A stretch of 64,000 nucleotides of DNA from Mycolicibacterium crocinum (GCF_022370635.2 NZ_CP092362.2:5580001-5644000), one strand, 5' to 3'; positions 26,069 through 35,113 are shown, counted from the first letter of the stretch. The notes: generated by a model not told the origin, from the letters alone. Numbers and translations are program-made.

Positions 26069-27541
26069 ATGCGTCACCTAGCACGCGCCGCGCTGCTGAC
26101 GATCGTGTTGATCGCCGCAGCGCTCCTCGGCGGCTGTGGATCAAGACCTGACGGCGGCGGCCCACTGGCCTCCGGTGTGCTTCGAGTCGGTACCGAGGGC
26201 ACCTACGCGCCGTTCAGTTTCCAGGATCCCGCCACCGGACAGCTCGCCGGCTACGACGTCGACGTTGCCAATGCCGTGGGCCAGAAACTCGGCAAAAAGG
26301 TCGAGTTCGTCCAAACGCCATGGGATTCGATCTTCGCCGCGCTCGAAGCCAACCGGTTCGACGTGGTGGCCAACGAAGTCACCATCACCCCGGAGCGGCA
26401 GAGCAAGTACGACCTGTCCGAGCCTTATTCGGTCGGTGAAGGCGTCATCATCACCCGCTCGAACGACGATTCGATCAAGTCGCTCAACGATCTGCGGGGC
26501 AAGACCGTCGGAGCCAGCATCACCAGCAACTGGGCCCAGGTCTCGCGCGACGCCGGGGCGACGGTGGCGCCGGTGGAGGGCTTCACTCAGGCCATCACCC
26601 TGCTCAGCCAGGGCCGCGTGGACGCGGTCGTCAACGACAGCATCGCCTTTCACGCCTATGCGGCCGAGACCAACAATCAGTCGGTCAAGATCAGCGCCAC
26701 GATCGGCGAAAAGAGCGAGCAGGGGTTTGCGGCTCGGAAGAACAGCGGCCTGCTGCCGGACCTGAATAGGGCGATCGACGAGCTGAAGGCGGATGGCACG
26801 CTCGCCGCGATCTCGCAGAAGTACCTGAAGGCCAACGCCACCGGAGAACCCGCGACCAATACGGCCGGCGCCGGGCACCGTTCGGTGTGGCAACTCATCG
26901 GCGAAAACCTCTGGCCGCTGGCCAAGGCTGCGATCACCGTGACCGTTCCGCTGACGATCATCAGCTTCGCCATCGGCCTGGTGATCGCACTCGTCGTCGC
27001 GCTCGGCCGGTTGTCGCGAGATGTGATCGTGTCGAACGTCGCGCGGTTCTACATTTCGGTCATCCGCGGCACACCGCTGCTGGTGCAGTTGTTCATCATC
27101 TTCTACGCGCTACCGCAGATCGGGATCAAACTCGATCCGTTCCTGGCCGCGGTGATCGCATTCAGCCTCAACGTCGGCGGCTATGCCGCGGAGATCATCC
27201 GGTCGGCCATCCAGAGCATCCCGATCGGGCAATGGGAAGCCGCCGAGACGATCGGTTACAACTACGCCGGTGCGCTGCGGCGAATCATCCTTCCGCAGGC
27301 TGCCCGGGTCGCGGTGCCCCCGCTGTCGAACACGTTGATCTCGCTGGTCAAAGACACGTCGCTGGCGTCGACGATCCTGGTGACCGAACTGCTGCGCACA
27401 GCGCAGGTGGCGGCCGCGCCGACGTTTGAATTCTTCGCGCTGTACGGAACCGCGGCCGCCTACTACTGGATCATCTGCCTGGTGCTCTCCTTCGGCCAGA
27501 GCCGCCTCGAACACCGACTGGAGAGGTACGTGGTGCGATGA
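26069..27541 (+). CDS. Polar amino-acid ABC transporter, fused substrate-binding lipoprotein and permease
   Basis: A 490-residue fusion. The signal MRHLARAALLTIVLIAAALL ends in a lipobox (LGGC). Residues about 30-255 are a family-3 solute-binding domain (LRVGTEGTYAPFSFQDPATG, GYDVDVANAVG). Residues about 275-490 are a polar amino-acid permease with VIRGTPLLVQLFIIFYALPQ and the EAA loop EAAETIGYNYAGALRRIILPQA. The binding domain is thus tethered to its pore. I choose ATG 26069 because the signal peptide begins there. It overlaps its ATPase gene by four bases. Substrate (glutamine, glutamate or similar) is not decided by the sequence. Confidence 0.92.
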   Translation: MRHLARAALLTIVLIAAALLGGCGSRPDGGGPLASGVLRVGTEGTYAPFSFQDPATGQLAGYDVDVANAVGQKLGKKVEFVQTPWDSIFAALEANRFDVVANEVTITPERQSKYDLSEPYSVGEGVIITRSNDDSIKSLNDLRGKTVGASITSNWAQVSRDAGATVAPVEGFTQAITLLSQGRVDAVVNDSIAFHAYAAETNNQSVKISATIGEKSEQGFAARKNSGLLPDLNRAIDELKADGTLAAISQKYLKANATGEPATNTAGAGHRSVWQLIGENLWPLAKAAITVTVPLTIISFAIGLVIALVVALGRLSRDVIVSNVARFYISVIRGTPLLVQLFIIFYALPQIGIKLDPFLAAVIAFSLNVGGYAAEIIRSAIQSIPIGQWEAAETIGYNYAGALRRIILPQAARVAVPPLSNTLISLVKDTSLASTILVTELLRTAQVAAAPTFEFFALYGTAAAYYWIICLVLSFGQSRLEHRLERYVVR

Positions 27542-28314
27542 CAGACACCACCAGCGGCGAGCCCGAATACCGCGTCGTCGCCGACGGCGTCGAGAAGGCG
27601 TTCGGTGAGAACAAGGTGCTCAAGGGCGTCTCCTTCACAGTGGAGCGCGGTACGGCGACGGCGATCATCGGGCCGTCCGGCTCCGGCAAGACGACACTGC
27701 TGCGCACCCTCAATGCGCTCGACCGCGCCGACGCCGGCGTGATTCGAGTCGACGACGTCGAGATCGACTTCTCCACGCCGACAACCAAATCCGAGGTGCG
27801 CCGGTTTCAATCCCGCAGCGGCTTCGTGTTCCAGGGCCACAACTTGTTTCCGCACAAGACGGTGTTGCAGAACGTCATTGAAGGGCCGGTGTTCGTGCAG
27901 AAGCGGCCGAAGGAGGAAGTGATCACGGAGGCCATCGCACTCCTCGATCAGGTCGGGCTTGCCGACAAACGCGATCAATACCCGTACCAATTGTCCGGCG
28001 GGCAGCAGCAGCGGGTCGGCATCGCCCGAGCGCTGGCACTCAAGCCCAAACTGGTGTTGTTCGACGAGCCGACCTCGGCGCTGGATCCCGAACTGGTCGG
28101 CGAGGTGCTCTCGGTGATCAAGGATCTGGCCGTCGAGGGCTGGACGATGGTGATCGTCACTCACGAAATCCAATTCGCCAGACAGGTTTCCAACCAGGTG
28201 TTGTTCACCGATGGTGGCGTCATTCTGGAGCAGGGCCGCCCCGAGGACGTCATCGGCAACCCGAAAGAGGCGCGCACACGCCAGTTCCTGGAGCGGGTGC
28301 TCAATCCGCTGTAG
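27538..28314 (+). CDS. Polar amino-acid ABC transporter ATP-binding protein (GlnQ type)
   Basis: A 258-residue ATPase with Walker A GPSGSGKTTLLRTLN, the family's HNLFPHKTVLQNV, signature LSGGQQQRVGIARAL and Walker B LVLFDEPTSALDPE. It drives the fused binding-protein/permease encoded immediately upstream (ATGA overlap). The next gene, an amine oxidase, starts 29 bp later on the same strand, so imported amino acids or amines may be oxidised by the neighbour; this is inference from position. Confidence 0.94.
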   Translation: MTDTTSGEPEYRVVADGVEKAFGENKVLKGVSFTVERGTATAIIGPSGSGKTTLLRTLNALDRADAGVIRVDDVEIDFSTPTTKSEVRRFQSRSGFVFQGHNLFPHKTVLQNVIEGPVFVQKRPKEEVITEAIALLDQVGLADKRDQYPYQLSGGQQQRVGIARALALKPKLVLFDEPTSALDPELVGEVLSVIKDLAVEGWTMVIVTHEIQFARQVSNQVLFTDGGVILEQGRPEDVIGNPKEARTRQFLERVLNPL

Positions 28315-28343
28315 GTTGACCGGCACTGTGCCACAGTGTCCAG

Positions 28344-29717
28344 ATGCCGAACCAGAAGCAGGTCGACGCGGACGTCGTCATCGTCGGGGCCGGACTGTCC
28401 GGAATGATCGCCGCCCGCGCTGTGCTGGCGGCCGGACTGACGCCGGTGGTGCTGGAGGCCGACGAACGGGTCGGCGGTCGCATCCTCACCGAGGAGGTCA
28501 TGCCGGGCCTGCCCGTCGAACTGGGCGCCCAGTGGATCGGTGACACGCACGAGCGGATGTTCGCCCTCGCCGACGAGCTCGGCGTCGAGACGTACCCGCA
28601 GTTCGAGGACGGCGAGACATCCTACGACCTCGTCGGTGCTGGAGTGTTGCGCGAGAACGAATTCCACGCGCGCTTCGGCGACGAGCTGGCCGAACTGGAG
28701 CGTGTGCTGCGCCGGTTGGACGAGATGGCCACCGAGGTGCCCGTCGATGCGCCCTGGCTGGCACCCCGTGCGGCCGAATGGGATTCCATCACCGCCGGCG
28801 CATGGTACGACGCCCAGGGACTGTCGCCGGTGGCCCGCACTCTGGTGGAGATCTGCACGGTCGGGATCCTGGCGGTGCCGACCGCAGAGGTGTCGTTCCT
28901 GCACCTGCTGTTCACCATCCAGACCTGCGGAGTGACGTCTGAGTTGTTCGCCGAGTCCGAAGGAGGCGCCCAAACCACCCGGTTTGTCGGCGGCACCAGC
29001 GAGATCCCGAACCGCCTCGCCGCGCTGATCGCCGATCACATCGTGCTGCGGGTGCCGGTCCAGCTGATCGAACATTCCCCGGGCGGTGTCAGCGTGCACT
29101 GCCGCGGTGGACTGGTCGCGCGTGGCCGCCGGGTCATCGTGGCCATCTCACCGACCCTCGCGGGACGGATCATGTACGACCCTCCGCTGTCCGGTGTGCG
29201 TGATCAGCTCACGCAGCGGCTGCCGAACGGGTCGGCCATGAAGGCGTTCTTCGTCTACGACGAACCCTTCTGGCGCACAGACGGATTCAATGGCCAGCTG
29301 ATCTCCGACGTCGGCCCGGCCCGAATGTCCAACGACACCTGCATACCCGGCGACGACCACGGAGTGATCCTGATGTTCCTGGAGGGCGAGCAGGCCCGTA
29401 CCTTCGGACGCTTGCCTGAGGAGGAGCGCCGCGCGGCGCTCACCGCCGAACTGGTGCGCCACTACGGCAGCAAGGCCGCCCATCCCGAGTTGTATGTCGA
29501 CGGCGAATGGTCGGACCGGCAGTGGACCCGCGGCTGCTACAACGTCAACCTCGGGCCGCACGTGTGGACTGCGTACGGTCCCGCCCTGTCGGCGCCGATC
29601 GGCGTGATCCATTGGGCGTCAACCGATACCGCAACGTATTGGAGCGCCTACATGGAGGGCGCGGTCGACGCTGGTGAGCGAGCAGCAGCCGAGGTCATCG
29701 CGGCGCTGGCCGGCTAA
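28344..29717 (+). CDS. Flavin-containing monoamine oxidase
   Basis: A 457-residue flavoenzyme. The N-terminal FAD-binding fold reads DVVIVGAGLSGMIAARAVLAAG, then EADERVGGRILTE and VELGAQWIG, as in monoamine and putrescine oxidases. Near the C-terminus TRGCYNVNLGPHVW places a Cys-Tyr where animal MAO carries its covalent FAD cysteine, and VIHWASTDTATYWSAYMEGAV is the closing FAD motif. It oxidises a primary amine to aldehyde, ammonia and hydrogen peroxide. It lies 29 bp after the amino-acid transporter ATPase. Nearest described mycobacterial relative is the Rv3170 type. Confidence 0.88.
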   Translation: MPNQKQVDADVVIVGAGLSGMIAARAVLAAGLTPVVLEADERVGGRILTEEVMPGLPVELGAQWIGDTHERMFALADELGVETYPQFEDGETSYDLVGAGVLRENEFHARFGDELAELERVLRRLDEMATEVPVDAPWLAPRAAEWDSITAGAWYDAQGLSPVARTLVEICTVGILAVPTAEVSFLHLLFTIQTCGVTSELFAESEGGAQTTRFVGGTSEIPNRLAALIADHIVLRVPVQLIEHSPGGVSVHCRGGLVARGRRVIVAISPTLAGRIMYDPPLSGVRDQLTQRLPNGSAMKAFFVYDEPFWRTDGFNGQLISDVGPARMSNDTCIPGDDHGVILMFLEGEQARTFGRLPEEERRAALTAELVRHYGSKAAHPELYVDGEWSDRQWTRGCYNVNLGPHVWTAYGPALSAPIGVIHWASTDTATYWSAYMEGAVDAGERAAAEVIAALAG

Positions 29718-29718
29718 T

Positions 29719-30939
29719 TCAGACGGCGACGTCGAGGCGGGCCATGCCGCGCAACGTGACGTGCGGCTTGTAGGTCGGCTCGGACGCCAGCTGCGCATCC
29801 GGGAAGCGTTTGGTCACCGCGGACAACGCCACCGCGGCCTCCATCCGCGCCAGCGGTGCACCGAGGCAGAAGTGCGGCCCATGCCCGAAGGCCAGATGGC
29901 GGATCGGGCTGCGGGTGGGGTCGAACTCGTCGGGCCGTTCGGTGACCGCCGGATCGCGGTGGGCGGCGGCCAGCAGCACCATCATGATGTCCCCCTTGGG
30001 GATTCGGATGCCACCGATCTCCATGTCGGCACCGGCGACGCGGCTGGCCAATTGCACCGGCGGGTCGTAGCGCAGCGTTTCCTCGATGATGTTCGGCGCC
30101 AGTCCCGGGTCGGCGCTCAACGCGGTCCAGTGTTCGCGGTGCCGCAACATCGCCAGGATGCCGTTGGCGATCAGATTGACCGTCGTCTCGTGACCGGCGA
30201 TCAGCAGCAGGTTGCAGGTCGCGACGATCTCCTCCTCGGTGAGCTGGTCACCGGATTCCTCCACCGCGATCAGTCCCGACATCAGATCGTCGCGCGGCTC
30301 GGCCCGCCGGCGCTCCAGCAGCTCACGCAAATACCCGCGCAGCCACATTCCCGCCTTCATGCGCTCTTCGAACCCCTGGGTCTCCCCCGTGAAGGTGACG
30401 AAGGGGTCCAGCCCCTGCGCCAGTATCGTTGAGGCCGCACCGAATTGGGCCTCGTCCTCGATCGGCACACCAAGCAGGCGGCAGATCACCGCCACCGGGA
30501 GCGGATGCGCCAACTGCTCGATGGCGTCGAATTCGCTTGTCTGCGCGGCCTTGTCGAGCAGGTCGTCGACCAACGACGTGATGTCGGGCTCCAACGACTT
30601 CACCACTCGCGGCGAGAAGGCCTTACTGACCAGCCTGCGCAACCGGGTGTGATCGGGCGGGTCGAGAAACAGGAAACCGGGCGTGCCGAACGGCCGGGGT
30701 TGTTCACCGGCCTCGATGGCCCGCTGCGCGGCGGTGGACTTCAGCCGGTCGCTGCACGAATCGGGATGCCGCAACACCTCGTCGCAGTCGGCGAAGCTGG
30801 ACAGCACGTACAGCGTGGACTCGGGCACGTGCATCGGCCCGCCGTCGAGGATCTGCCGGTACACCGGGTAGGGGTTCGCCCGGTTGGCGGGGTCGAGCAG
30901 TTTCAGAAGCAGTTCTTGCGGCTCGGTGGCAGCAGTCAT
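29719..30939 (-). CDS. Cytochrome P450
   Basis: A 406-residue soluble bacterial P450. The I-helix oxygen-activating motif is LLIAGHETTVNLIANG, the K-helix ExxR is EETLRYDPP, and the heme-binding loop is FGHGPHFCLGAPLARME with the axial cysteine. The order LFLDPPDHTRLRRLVSKAFSPR is typical of the group. It needs an external ferredoxin, which is not encoded nearby. It converges on the amine oxidase gene, with one base between the stops. The IS110-family element lies within about 100 bp of its start and may have separated it from its original promoter. Confidence 0.93.
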   Translation of the reverse strand: MTAATEPQELLLKLLDPANRANPYPVYRQILDGGPMHVPESTLYVLSSFADCDEVLRHPDSCSDRLKSTAAQRAIEAGEQPRPFGTPGFLFLDPPDHTRLRRLVSKAFSPRVVKSLEPDITSLVDDLLDKAAQTSEFDAIEQLAHPLPVAVICRLLGVPIEDEAQFGAASTILAQGLDPFVTFTGETQGFEERMKAGMWLRGYLRELLERRRAEPRDDLMSGLIAVEESGDQLTEEEIVATCNLLLIAGHETTVNLIANGILAMLRHREHWTALSADPGLAPNIIEETLRYDPPVQLASRVAGADMEIGGIRIPKGDIMMVLLAAAHRDPAVTERPDEFDPTRSPIRHLAFGHGPHFCLGAPLARMEAAVALSAVTKRFPDAQLASEPTYKPHVTLRGMARLDVAV

Positions 30940-31037
30940 CTACCTATTGTGCACGCGTCGAATGCGGACCGTCCCCGCCGAGATCGACGAAATGCTGCGA
31001 TTTACTCGCAGAAGTCCTGCCAAACATTGCTCCTATG

Positions 31038-32096
31038 TCAAGCGGCGAGCGGTTGGTGGGTGGTGTGGTGACGGGATTTCTCGTCGGCGTTGAGTCGGTT
31101 GAACACGGTGCGGCTGAGACGTCGTTTGAGGCACCGCAATGCTTCTGAAGAGGAGTCACCGCCGGCAAGTCGTTTTCGGTAATAGGCCTGTCCAGCGCTT
31201 GAGGTCATGCCGATCTGAGTGATGGCAATGCGGTGCAGGGCGGCGTTGAGTTGGCGGTTGCCGGACCTGTTGAGACGCATTCGACCAGCGGTGTTGCCTG
31301 ACCAGGCAGGGATGGGCGCGCTGCCGTTGTGACGGGCGAAAGCGGCTTCGCTGGTGAATCGGCTGACGCCGGCGGATTCGCCGACCAGCTTGGCTGCGGT
31401 GAGCTCCCCGCAACCCGGCAGAGCCAGCAGGCTCGGCGCTACGGCTTGCACGGCGGCGCCGATCCGTTGGGTAAGGGCGTTGATCATGGCGGTGAGCCGA
31501 ACGATGTCGGCCAACTCATCGGCAGCCACCTCGGCCAGCACTCCATCAAGGGCCGACAGCCAGTCCGCCAAACTCTTGTGGGTCTTGGCGCGATCCATTG
31601 ATCTCTTCTTTGGGTTACGGGCGGGATCGAGCTCGTGAACCCGATTGAGGAACCGGTTGGTGATCGACGTGCGTTGCGCCACAAGGTCGTCCCGGCGATC
31701 GATCAACAGTTTCAACTCCCGTGACACCGTGTCATGGGTGGCCACAGGTAGATCAGGTTCACGCAATACCGCTCGTGCCACCGCTAGGGCGTCGATGGGG
31801 TCAGACTTGCCCCGATCCCGTCCGCCGGCACGCTGCAGGGCCATCAATTTTGGCGCTACCCGCACCACCTTCTGTCCGGCCGAGAGCAGATCACGTTCCA
31901 GGCGTGCGGACAGATTGCGGCAGTCCTCGATGCCCCACACCACGTCGCTACCGAACTTTTCCCGAGCCCACCGCACCGCAGCAGTGTGTCCGGGCGTCGT
32001 TGCCGGGACCGTTTTGCTGCCCAGTTCACGGCCGACGTCATCGACGGCGACGAAGGTGTGGGTGCGCTTGTGTACATCGGCTCCAATGACCACCAT
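31038..32096 (-). CDS. IS110-family DEDD transposase
   Basis: A 352-residue transposase: N-terminal RuvC-like DEDD domain with VIGADVHKRTHTFVAVDDVG, WGIEDCRNLSARLERDL and GKSDPIDALAVARAVL, and a C-terminal Transposase_20 domain with LLALPGCGELTAAKLVGE and RLNRSGNRQLNAALHRIA containing the catalytic serine region. Recombinases of this family are guided by a structured RNA made from the element itself. The ATG at 32096 has GAAGG about nine bases upstream. Full length, no stop or shift, so probably active or recently active. Confidence 0.94.
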   Translation of the reverse strand: MVVIGADVHKRTHTFVAVDDVGRELGSKTVPATTPGHTAAVRWAREKFGSDVVWGIEDCRNLSARLERDLLSAGQKVVRVAPKLMALQRAGGRDRGKSDPIDALAVARAVLREPDLPVATHDTVSRELKLLIDRRDDLVAQRTSITNRFLNRVHELDPARNPKKRSMDRAKTHKSLADWLSALDGVLAEVAADELADIVRLTAMINALTQRIGAAVQAVAPSLLALPGCGELTAAKLVGESAGVSRFTSEAAFARHNGSAPIPAWSGNTAGRMRLNRSGNRQLNAALHRIAITQIGMTSSAGQAYYRKRLAGGDSSSEALRCLKRRLSRTVFNRLNADEKSRHHTTHQPLAA

Positions 32097-32300
32097 GGAC
32101 AGTGCCTTCTTTCATCAAGAGGTGGATGAGCGAAGGTTGGGCCGGCCGGCTGGACACATCTCAGTGGGGGCGATGCCACGCTCCTATCAAGTCACGCCGG
32201 TCGGTCCTTCCCACCTGATGTCGGCAAAACATTTGAATGCCAACCCCACGCAGGTGGCAGTCGGTTTGTGAGCACACACACCAGGTGAGAAGAACCCAAC
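31038..32300 (-). mobile_element. IS110-family insertion sequence, ends not resolved
   Basis: One DEDD transposase gene with a non-coding stretch of about 260 bp on its 5' side, the arrangement of the IS110 group. This family has no clear terminal inverted repeats and makes no long target duplication, so I cannot fix the ends; they should lie between 30940-31037 on the right (3') side and 32097-32359 on the left (5') side. It sits between the P450 and tgt genes without breaking either. Confidence 0.8.
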
Positions 32301-32340
32301 CACCGCACAGCGGCGATTACGAAGATGACACTGAGTCGGT
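32097..32340 (-). ncRNA. Candidate IS110 bridge RNA region
   Basis: The 263 bases between the tgt stop and the transposase start hold no protein gene. On the transposase strand the region has several possible hairpins (for example around CCGGCCGG at 32141-32150). In the IS110 group the bridge RNA is transcribed from the non-coding left end upstream of the transposase, which is this location. Exact ends and the target- and donor-binding loops cannot be set without aligning copies. Confidence 0.35.
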
Positions 32341-32359
32341 TTGGGCGAAAGACGGGTCG

Positions 32360-33577
32360 TCAGCTGCCGTAGTACTGACCGAGGACATGGTCGCGTAGTT
32401 CGTCGAACTCGTTCGCCACGATCGCGGCGCGGATCTGGTCGACCAGTCGGATGATGAACCGCTCGTTGTGGATCGTGCACAGCGTGGCGGACAGGATTTC
32501 CTTCGCCTTGAACAGATGGTGCAGGTACGCGCGGGTGTAGTTGGCGCAGGTGTAGCAGTCGCAGTCGGCGTCGATCGGGGTGAAATCCCGCCGGTAGCGC
32601 GCCCCGGTGATGTTGAACCGGCCGGTCGGCGAGTACACCGCGGCATTGCGTGCCACCCGCGACGGCGATACGCAATCGAAGGTGTCGGCGCCCGCGGCGA
32701 TCGCCGCGAACAGGTCGTCGGGTTCGCTGATCCCGAGCAGGTGGCGCGGCTTGTCGTCGGGCAACTCGTCGACACACCAGCCGACGATCGTGGCGAGGTT
32801 CTGCTTCTCCAGCGCTCCGCCGATGCCGTAGCCGTCGAAACCCCGCCCCTCGGTGTCGACGATGCCCGCCAGATCCCGCGACGCCTGGCGGCGCAGGTCC
32901 TCGTACTGCGCGCCCTGCACCACACCGAAGAGTGCCTGCGCGGGTCGCTCGGGCCGTTCGGCGGTCAGTCTGCGGTGCTCGGTCAGGCAGCGCACCGCCC
33001 ACGCCTGGGTGCGAACCACCGACTCTTCTTGGTAGCCACGGGTATTCACCAACGTCGTCAGTTCGTCGAAGGCGAAGATGATGTCGGCACCGATCTTGTG
33101 CTGGATCTGCATCGACACTTCCGGGGTGAACCGGTGCGTCGAGCCGTCGAGATGCGAAATGAACGTGACGCCGTCGTCGTCGACATGCGCCAACCGCTGT
33201 TTACCCTCGGCGATGACGTCGTCGGCCTGGACGCGGTTGGCGTCCATCGAGAGCACCTTGCGGAACCCGGCACCCAGCGACAGCACCTGGAAGCCGCCGC
33301 TGTCGGTGAACGTCGGGCCCGGCCAGTTCATGAAGGCACCCAAGCCACCCGCCTCGTCGACGATGTCCGGGCCGGGCTGCAGGTAGAGGTGGTAGGCGTT
33401 GGCCAGCACAGCCTGGGCGCCCAGCTCACGCATCGTCTCCGGCAGCACCGCCTTGACCGAGGCCTTGGTGCCGACCGCGACGAACGCCGGGGTGTGGATG
33501 TCGCCGTGCGGAGTGTGGATCACGCCGGTACGTCCACGGCGCCCGGGCAGCTGGGCGTCGACGGTGAAGAACGGCAC
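32360..33577 (-). CDS. tgt: Queuine tRNA-ribosyltransferase
   Basis: A 405-residue bacterial-type TGT. It has FTDSGGFQVLSLG, the nucleophile region TFDCVSPSRVARNA, GIGGALE and the zinc site CDCYTCANYTRAYLHHL followed by CTIHN. It exchanges guanine 34 of GUN-anticodon tRNAs for queuine or its precursor. I choose the GTG at 33577 because the family N-terminus (FFTVDAQLPGRRGRTGVIHTPHG in pieces) begins there; the open frame to 33802 is proline/arginine-rich read-through. No queuosine biosynthesis genes (queCDEFAG) are in this window, so a salvage role is possible. M. tuberculosis lacks tgt as far as I know. Confidence 0.93.
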   Translation of the reverse strand: MPFFTVDAQLPGRRGRTGVIHTPHGDIHTPAFVAVGTKASVKAVLPETMRELGAQAVLANAYHLYLQPGPDIVDEAGGLGAFMNWPGPTFTDSGGFQVLSLGAGFRKVLSMDANRVQADDVIAEGKQRLAHVDDDGVTFISHLDGSTHRFTPEVSMQIQHKIGADIIFAFDELTTLVNTRGYQEESVVRTQAWAVRCLTEHRRLTAERPERPAQALFGVVQGAQYEDLRRQASRDLAGIVDTEGRGFDGYGIGGALEKQNLATIVGWCVDELPDDKPRHLLGISEPDDLFAAIAAGADTFDCVSPSRVARNAAVYSPTGRFNITGARYRRDFTPIDADCDCYTCANYTRAYLHHLFKAKEILSATLCTIHNERFIIRLVDQIRAAIVANEFDELRDHVLGQYYGS

Positions 33578-33585
33578 CCGGCTAT

Positions 33586-34405
33586 CTAACCAGCGCCTTC
33601 GGAGAGGAAGCGCACGATGTGGTCGGCGAGCTCCTCGCCGGCGTCCTCCTGGATGAAGTGGCCGGCGCCGTGGACGGTGGGGTGGTCGTACCCCTGCGCA
33701 CCCTGCATCTGCTGGAAGATCGGGGCCATCGCACCGGTGATCGGGTCGCCGTCGGAGAACGCCACCAGCATCGGGGTTGCGCCGGCCGTCAGGGTCGCCC
33801 ATGCCAGCCGGTTCGCCTCGGACGCCGGGTCGTCGGGGCTGGTCGGCACCAGACCCGGCATGGCTCGCGGACCTGCCGAAAAGCTGTCGTCAGGGAAGGG
33901 CGCGTTGTAGGCCGTGCGGACGTCGTCGGTGATCGGTCGCAGACAACCCGACTCCACGAATCGGCCCACATCGATGCTCGGCGCCTCCTGGATGGCCCGG
34001 CGGAACTGCCACCACACCTCGGGCATATTGAAGTCTCCCGTCGGCAGCCCGGTGTTGGCGACGACGATGCGCGCGAACCGATCCGCGTTCTCGGCCGCCA
34101 GCCGCAACCCGATCAGCCCGCCCCAGTCCTGACCGAACAGGGTCACCCGCTGCAGATCCAGGACGTCGAACGCGAGCGCGCGCATCCACTCGACGTGGCG
34201 GGCATAGGTGTGGTCCTCCCGACGGGTCGGACCACGTTGGTTCGCCATGCAGCAACAGGATCGGCTCGGCATGCTCCGGTCCTTCGTCGACCCAGGCCAC
34301 CCGCAGACGCCCGCCCTCGTCGTCGTCGAGTTCGCAATAGTGCGGTGAATAGGGGAAATTCGGAATGTCAACGAATCGCTCATCGGGCGTGCGCAAGGTC
34401 CGCAT
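33586..34405 (-). pseudogene. Haloalkane dehalogenase (DhmA-like), internal deletion with frameshift
   Basis: The N-terminal half reads from ATG 34405 (MRTLRTPDERFVDIPNFPYS to LLLHGEPTWS) and the C-terminal half continues in another frame (REDHTYARHVEWMRAL, VTLFGQDWGGLIGLRLAAE, PTSPDDPASEANRLAW, GAGHFIQEDAGEELAD). The nucleophile Asp in GQDWGG and the histidine in GAGHF remain. Compared with DhmA-type enzymes the 30-35 residues between HGEPTWS and the EDxTYxRHVEW segment are missing, so about 100 bp were lost near 34221-34230. The start ATG used by the C-terminal frame (34383) gives an unrelated N-terminus. Presumed inactive. Confidence 0.82.
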
Positions 34406-34545
34406 GACGGTGAAGATACCGACTTTGCCTGTGCCGGCCGGGATTTGCCCCGATGCTGACGTTAATTTCTGCGCATTGACTGGCAGACGGATATTTCGCC
34501 CATTTCTGCCTCCATTGCGGGACTGCGCACCATAATTTCCTCGAT

Positions 34546-34567
34546 GATCCGTCAACGTCGACGGATC
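34546..34567. promoter_or_regulatory. Palindrome in the lpqH leader
   Basis: GATCCGTC (34546-34553) and GACGGATC (34560-34567) are perfect inverted arms with a 6-base spacer, 22 bp before the lpqH GTG and 10 bp before its AAGGAG. It could be an operator or a 5' UTR stem-loop. Confidence 0.45.
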
Positions 34568-34589
34568 ACCCCTACATAAGGAGAAATCG

Positions 34590-35099
34590 GTGAAGCGTGG
34601 GTTGGTGGTGACGGTTGCCGGCGCCGCGGTCTTGGTGGCCGGACTGTCTGGTTGTTCGAAGGACGACAACAAATCAACGTCGACGACAAGCGAGAAAGCT
34701 ACAACTTCGGCAGCCGCGACGACGAGCGCGGCAGGGTCCCCCAGCGCGACCGCCGGATCCAGCACCGCCAAGGTGACGATCGATGGCCAGCCGCAGGACA
34801 TCAAGGGTTCGGTCGTCTGCGCGACTGCGGGTGGCAACCTCAACATCGCGATCGGTGAGGCGACCACCGGTATCGCCGCCGTGCTGTCCGCCGATGCCTC
34901 GTCGGTGCAGTCCGTCGGTCTCGGCAACGTCAACGGCGTGACGCTCGGCTACACCGCCGGCGTGCCCGGCGGAGCGAATGCCACCGCCACCAAGGACGGC
35001 AACACCTACAAGATCAGCGGAACTGCGACGGGTGTCGACATGGCCAACCCGATGCAGCCGGTGACCAAGCCCTTCGAAATTCAGGTCACCTGCCCGTAG
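34590..35099 (+). CDS. lpqH: LpqH-like lipoprotein (19 kDa antigen family)
   Basis: A 169-residue lipoprotein. The signal MKRGLVVTVAGAAVLVAGLS ends in the lipobox LSGC, followed by a Ser/Thr/Ala spacer (about 25-60) and the family domain with DIKGSVVCATAGGNLNIAIG, SVGLGNVNGVTLGYT and GTATGVDMANPMQPV, ending FEIQVTCP. The two domain cysteines form a disulfide in the family. In pathogens LpqH is an abundant TLR2-stimulating surface lipoprotein. It begins at a GTG after AAGGAG, and ends in a strong terminator. In M. tuberculosis lpqH neighbours the alkylsulfatase Rv3762c; here they are 22 kb apart. Confidence 0.92.
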   Translation: MKRGLVVTVAGAAVLVAGLSGCSKDDNKSTSTTSEKATTSAAATTSAAGSPSATAGSSTAKVTIDGQPQDIKGSVVCATAGGNLNIAIGEATTGIAAVLSADASSVQSVGLGNVNGVTLGYTAGVPGGANATATKDGNTYKISGTATGVDMANPMQPVTKPFEIQVTCP

Positions 35100-35113
35100 C
35101 GGCAGGACGAACG

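Noticed and set aside
33586..34383. A 265-residue intact hydrolase starting at 34383
   Set aside because: Its first about 50 residues are out-of-frame and unrelated to any hydrolase; the true N-terminus lies in another frame, so this is a deletion pseudogene.
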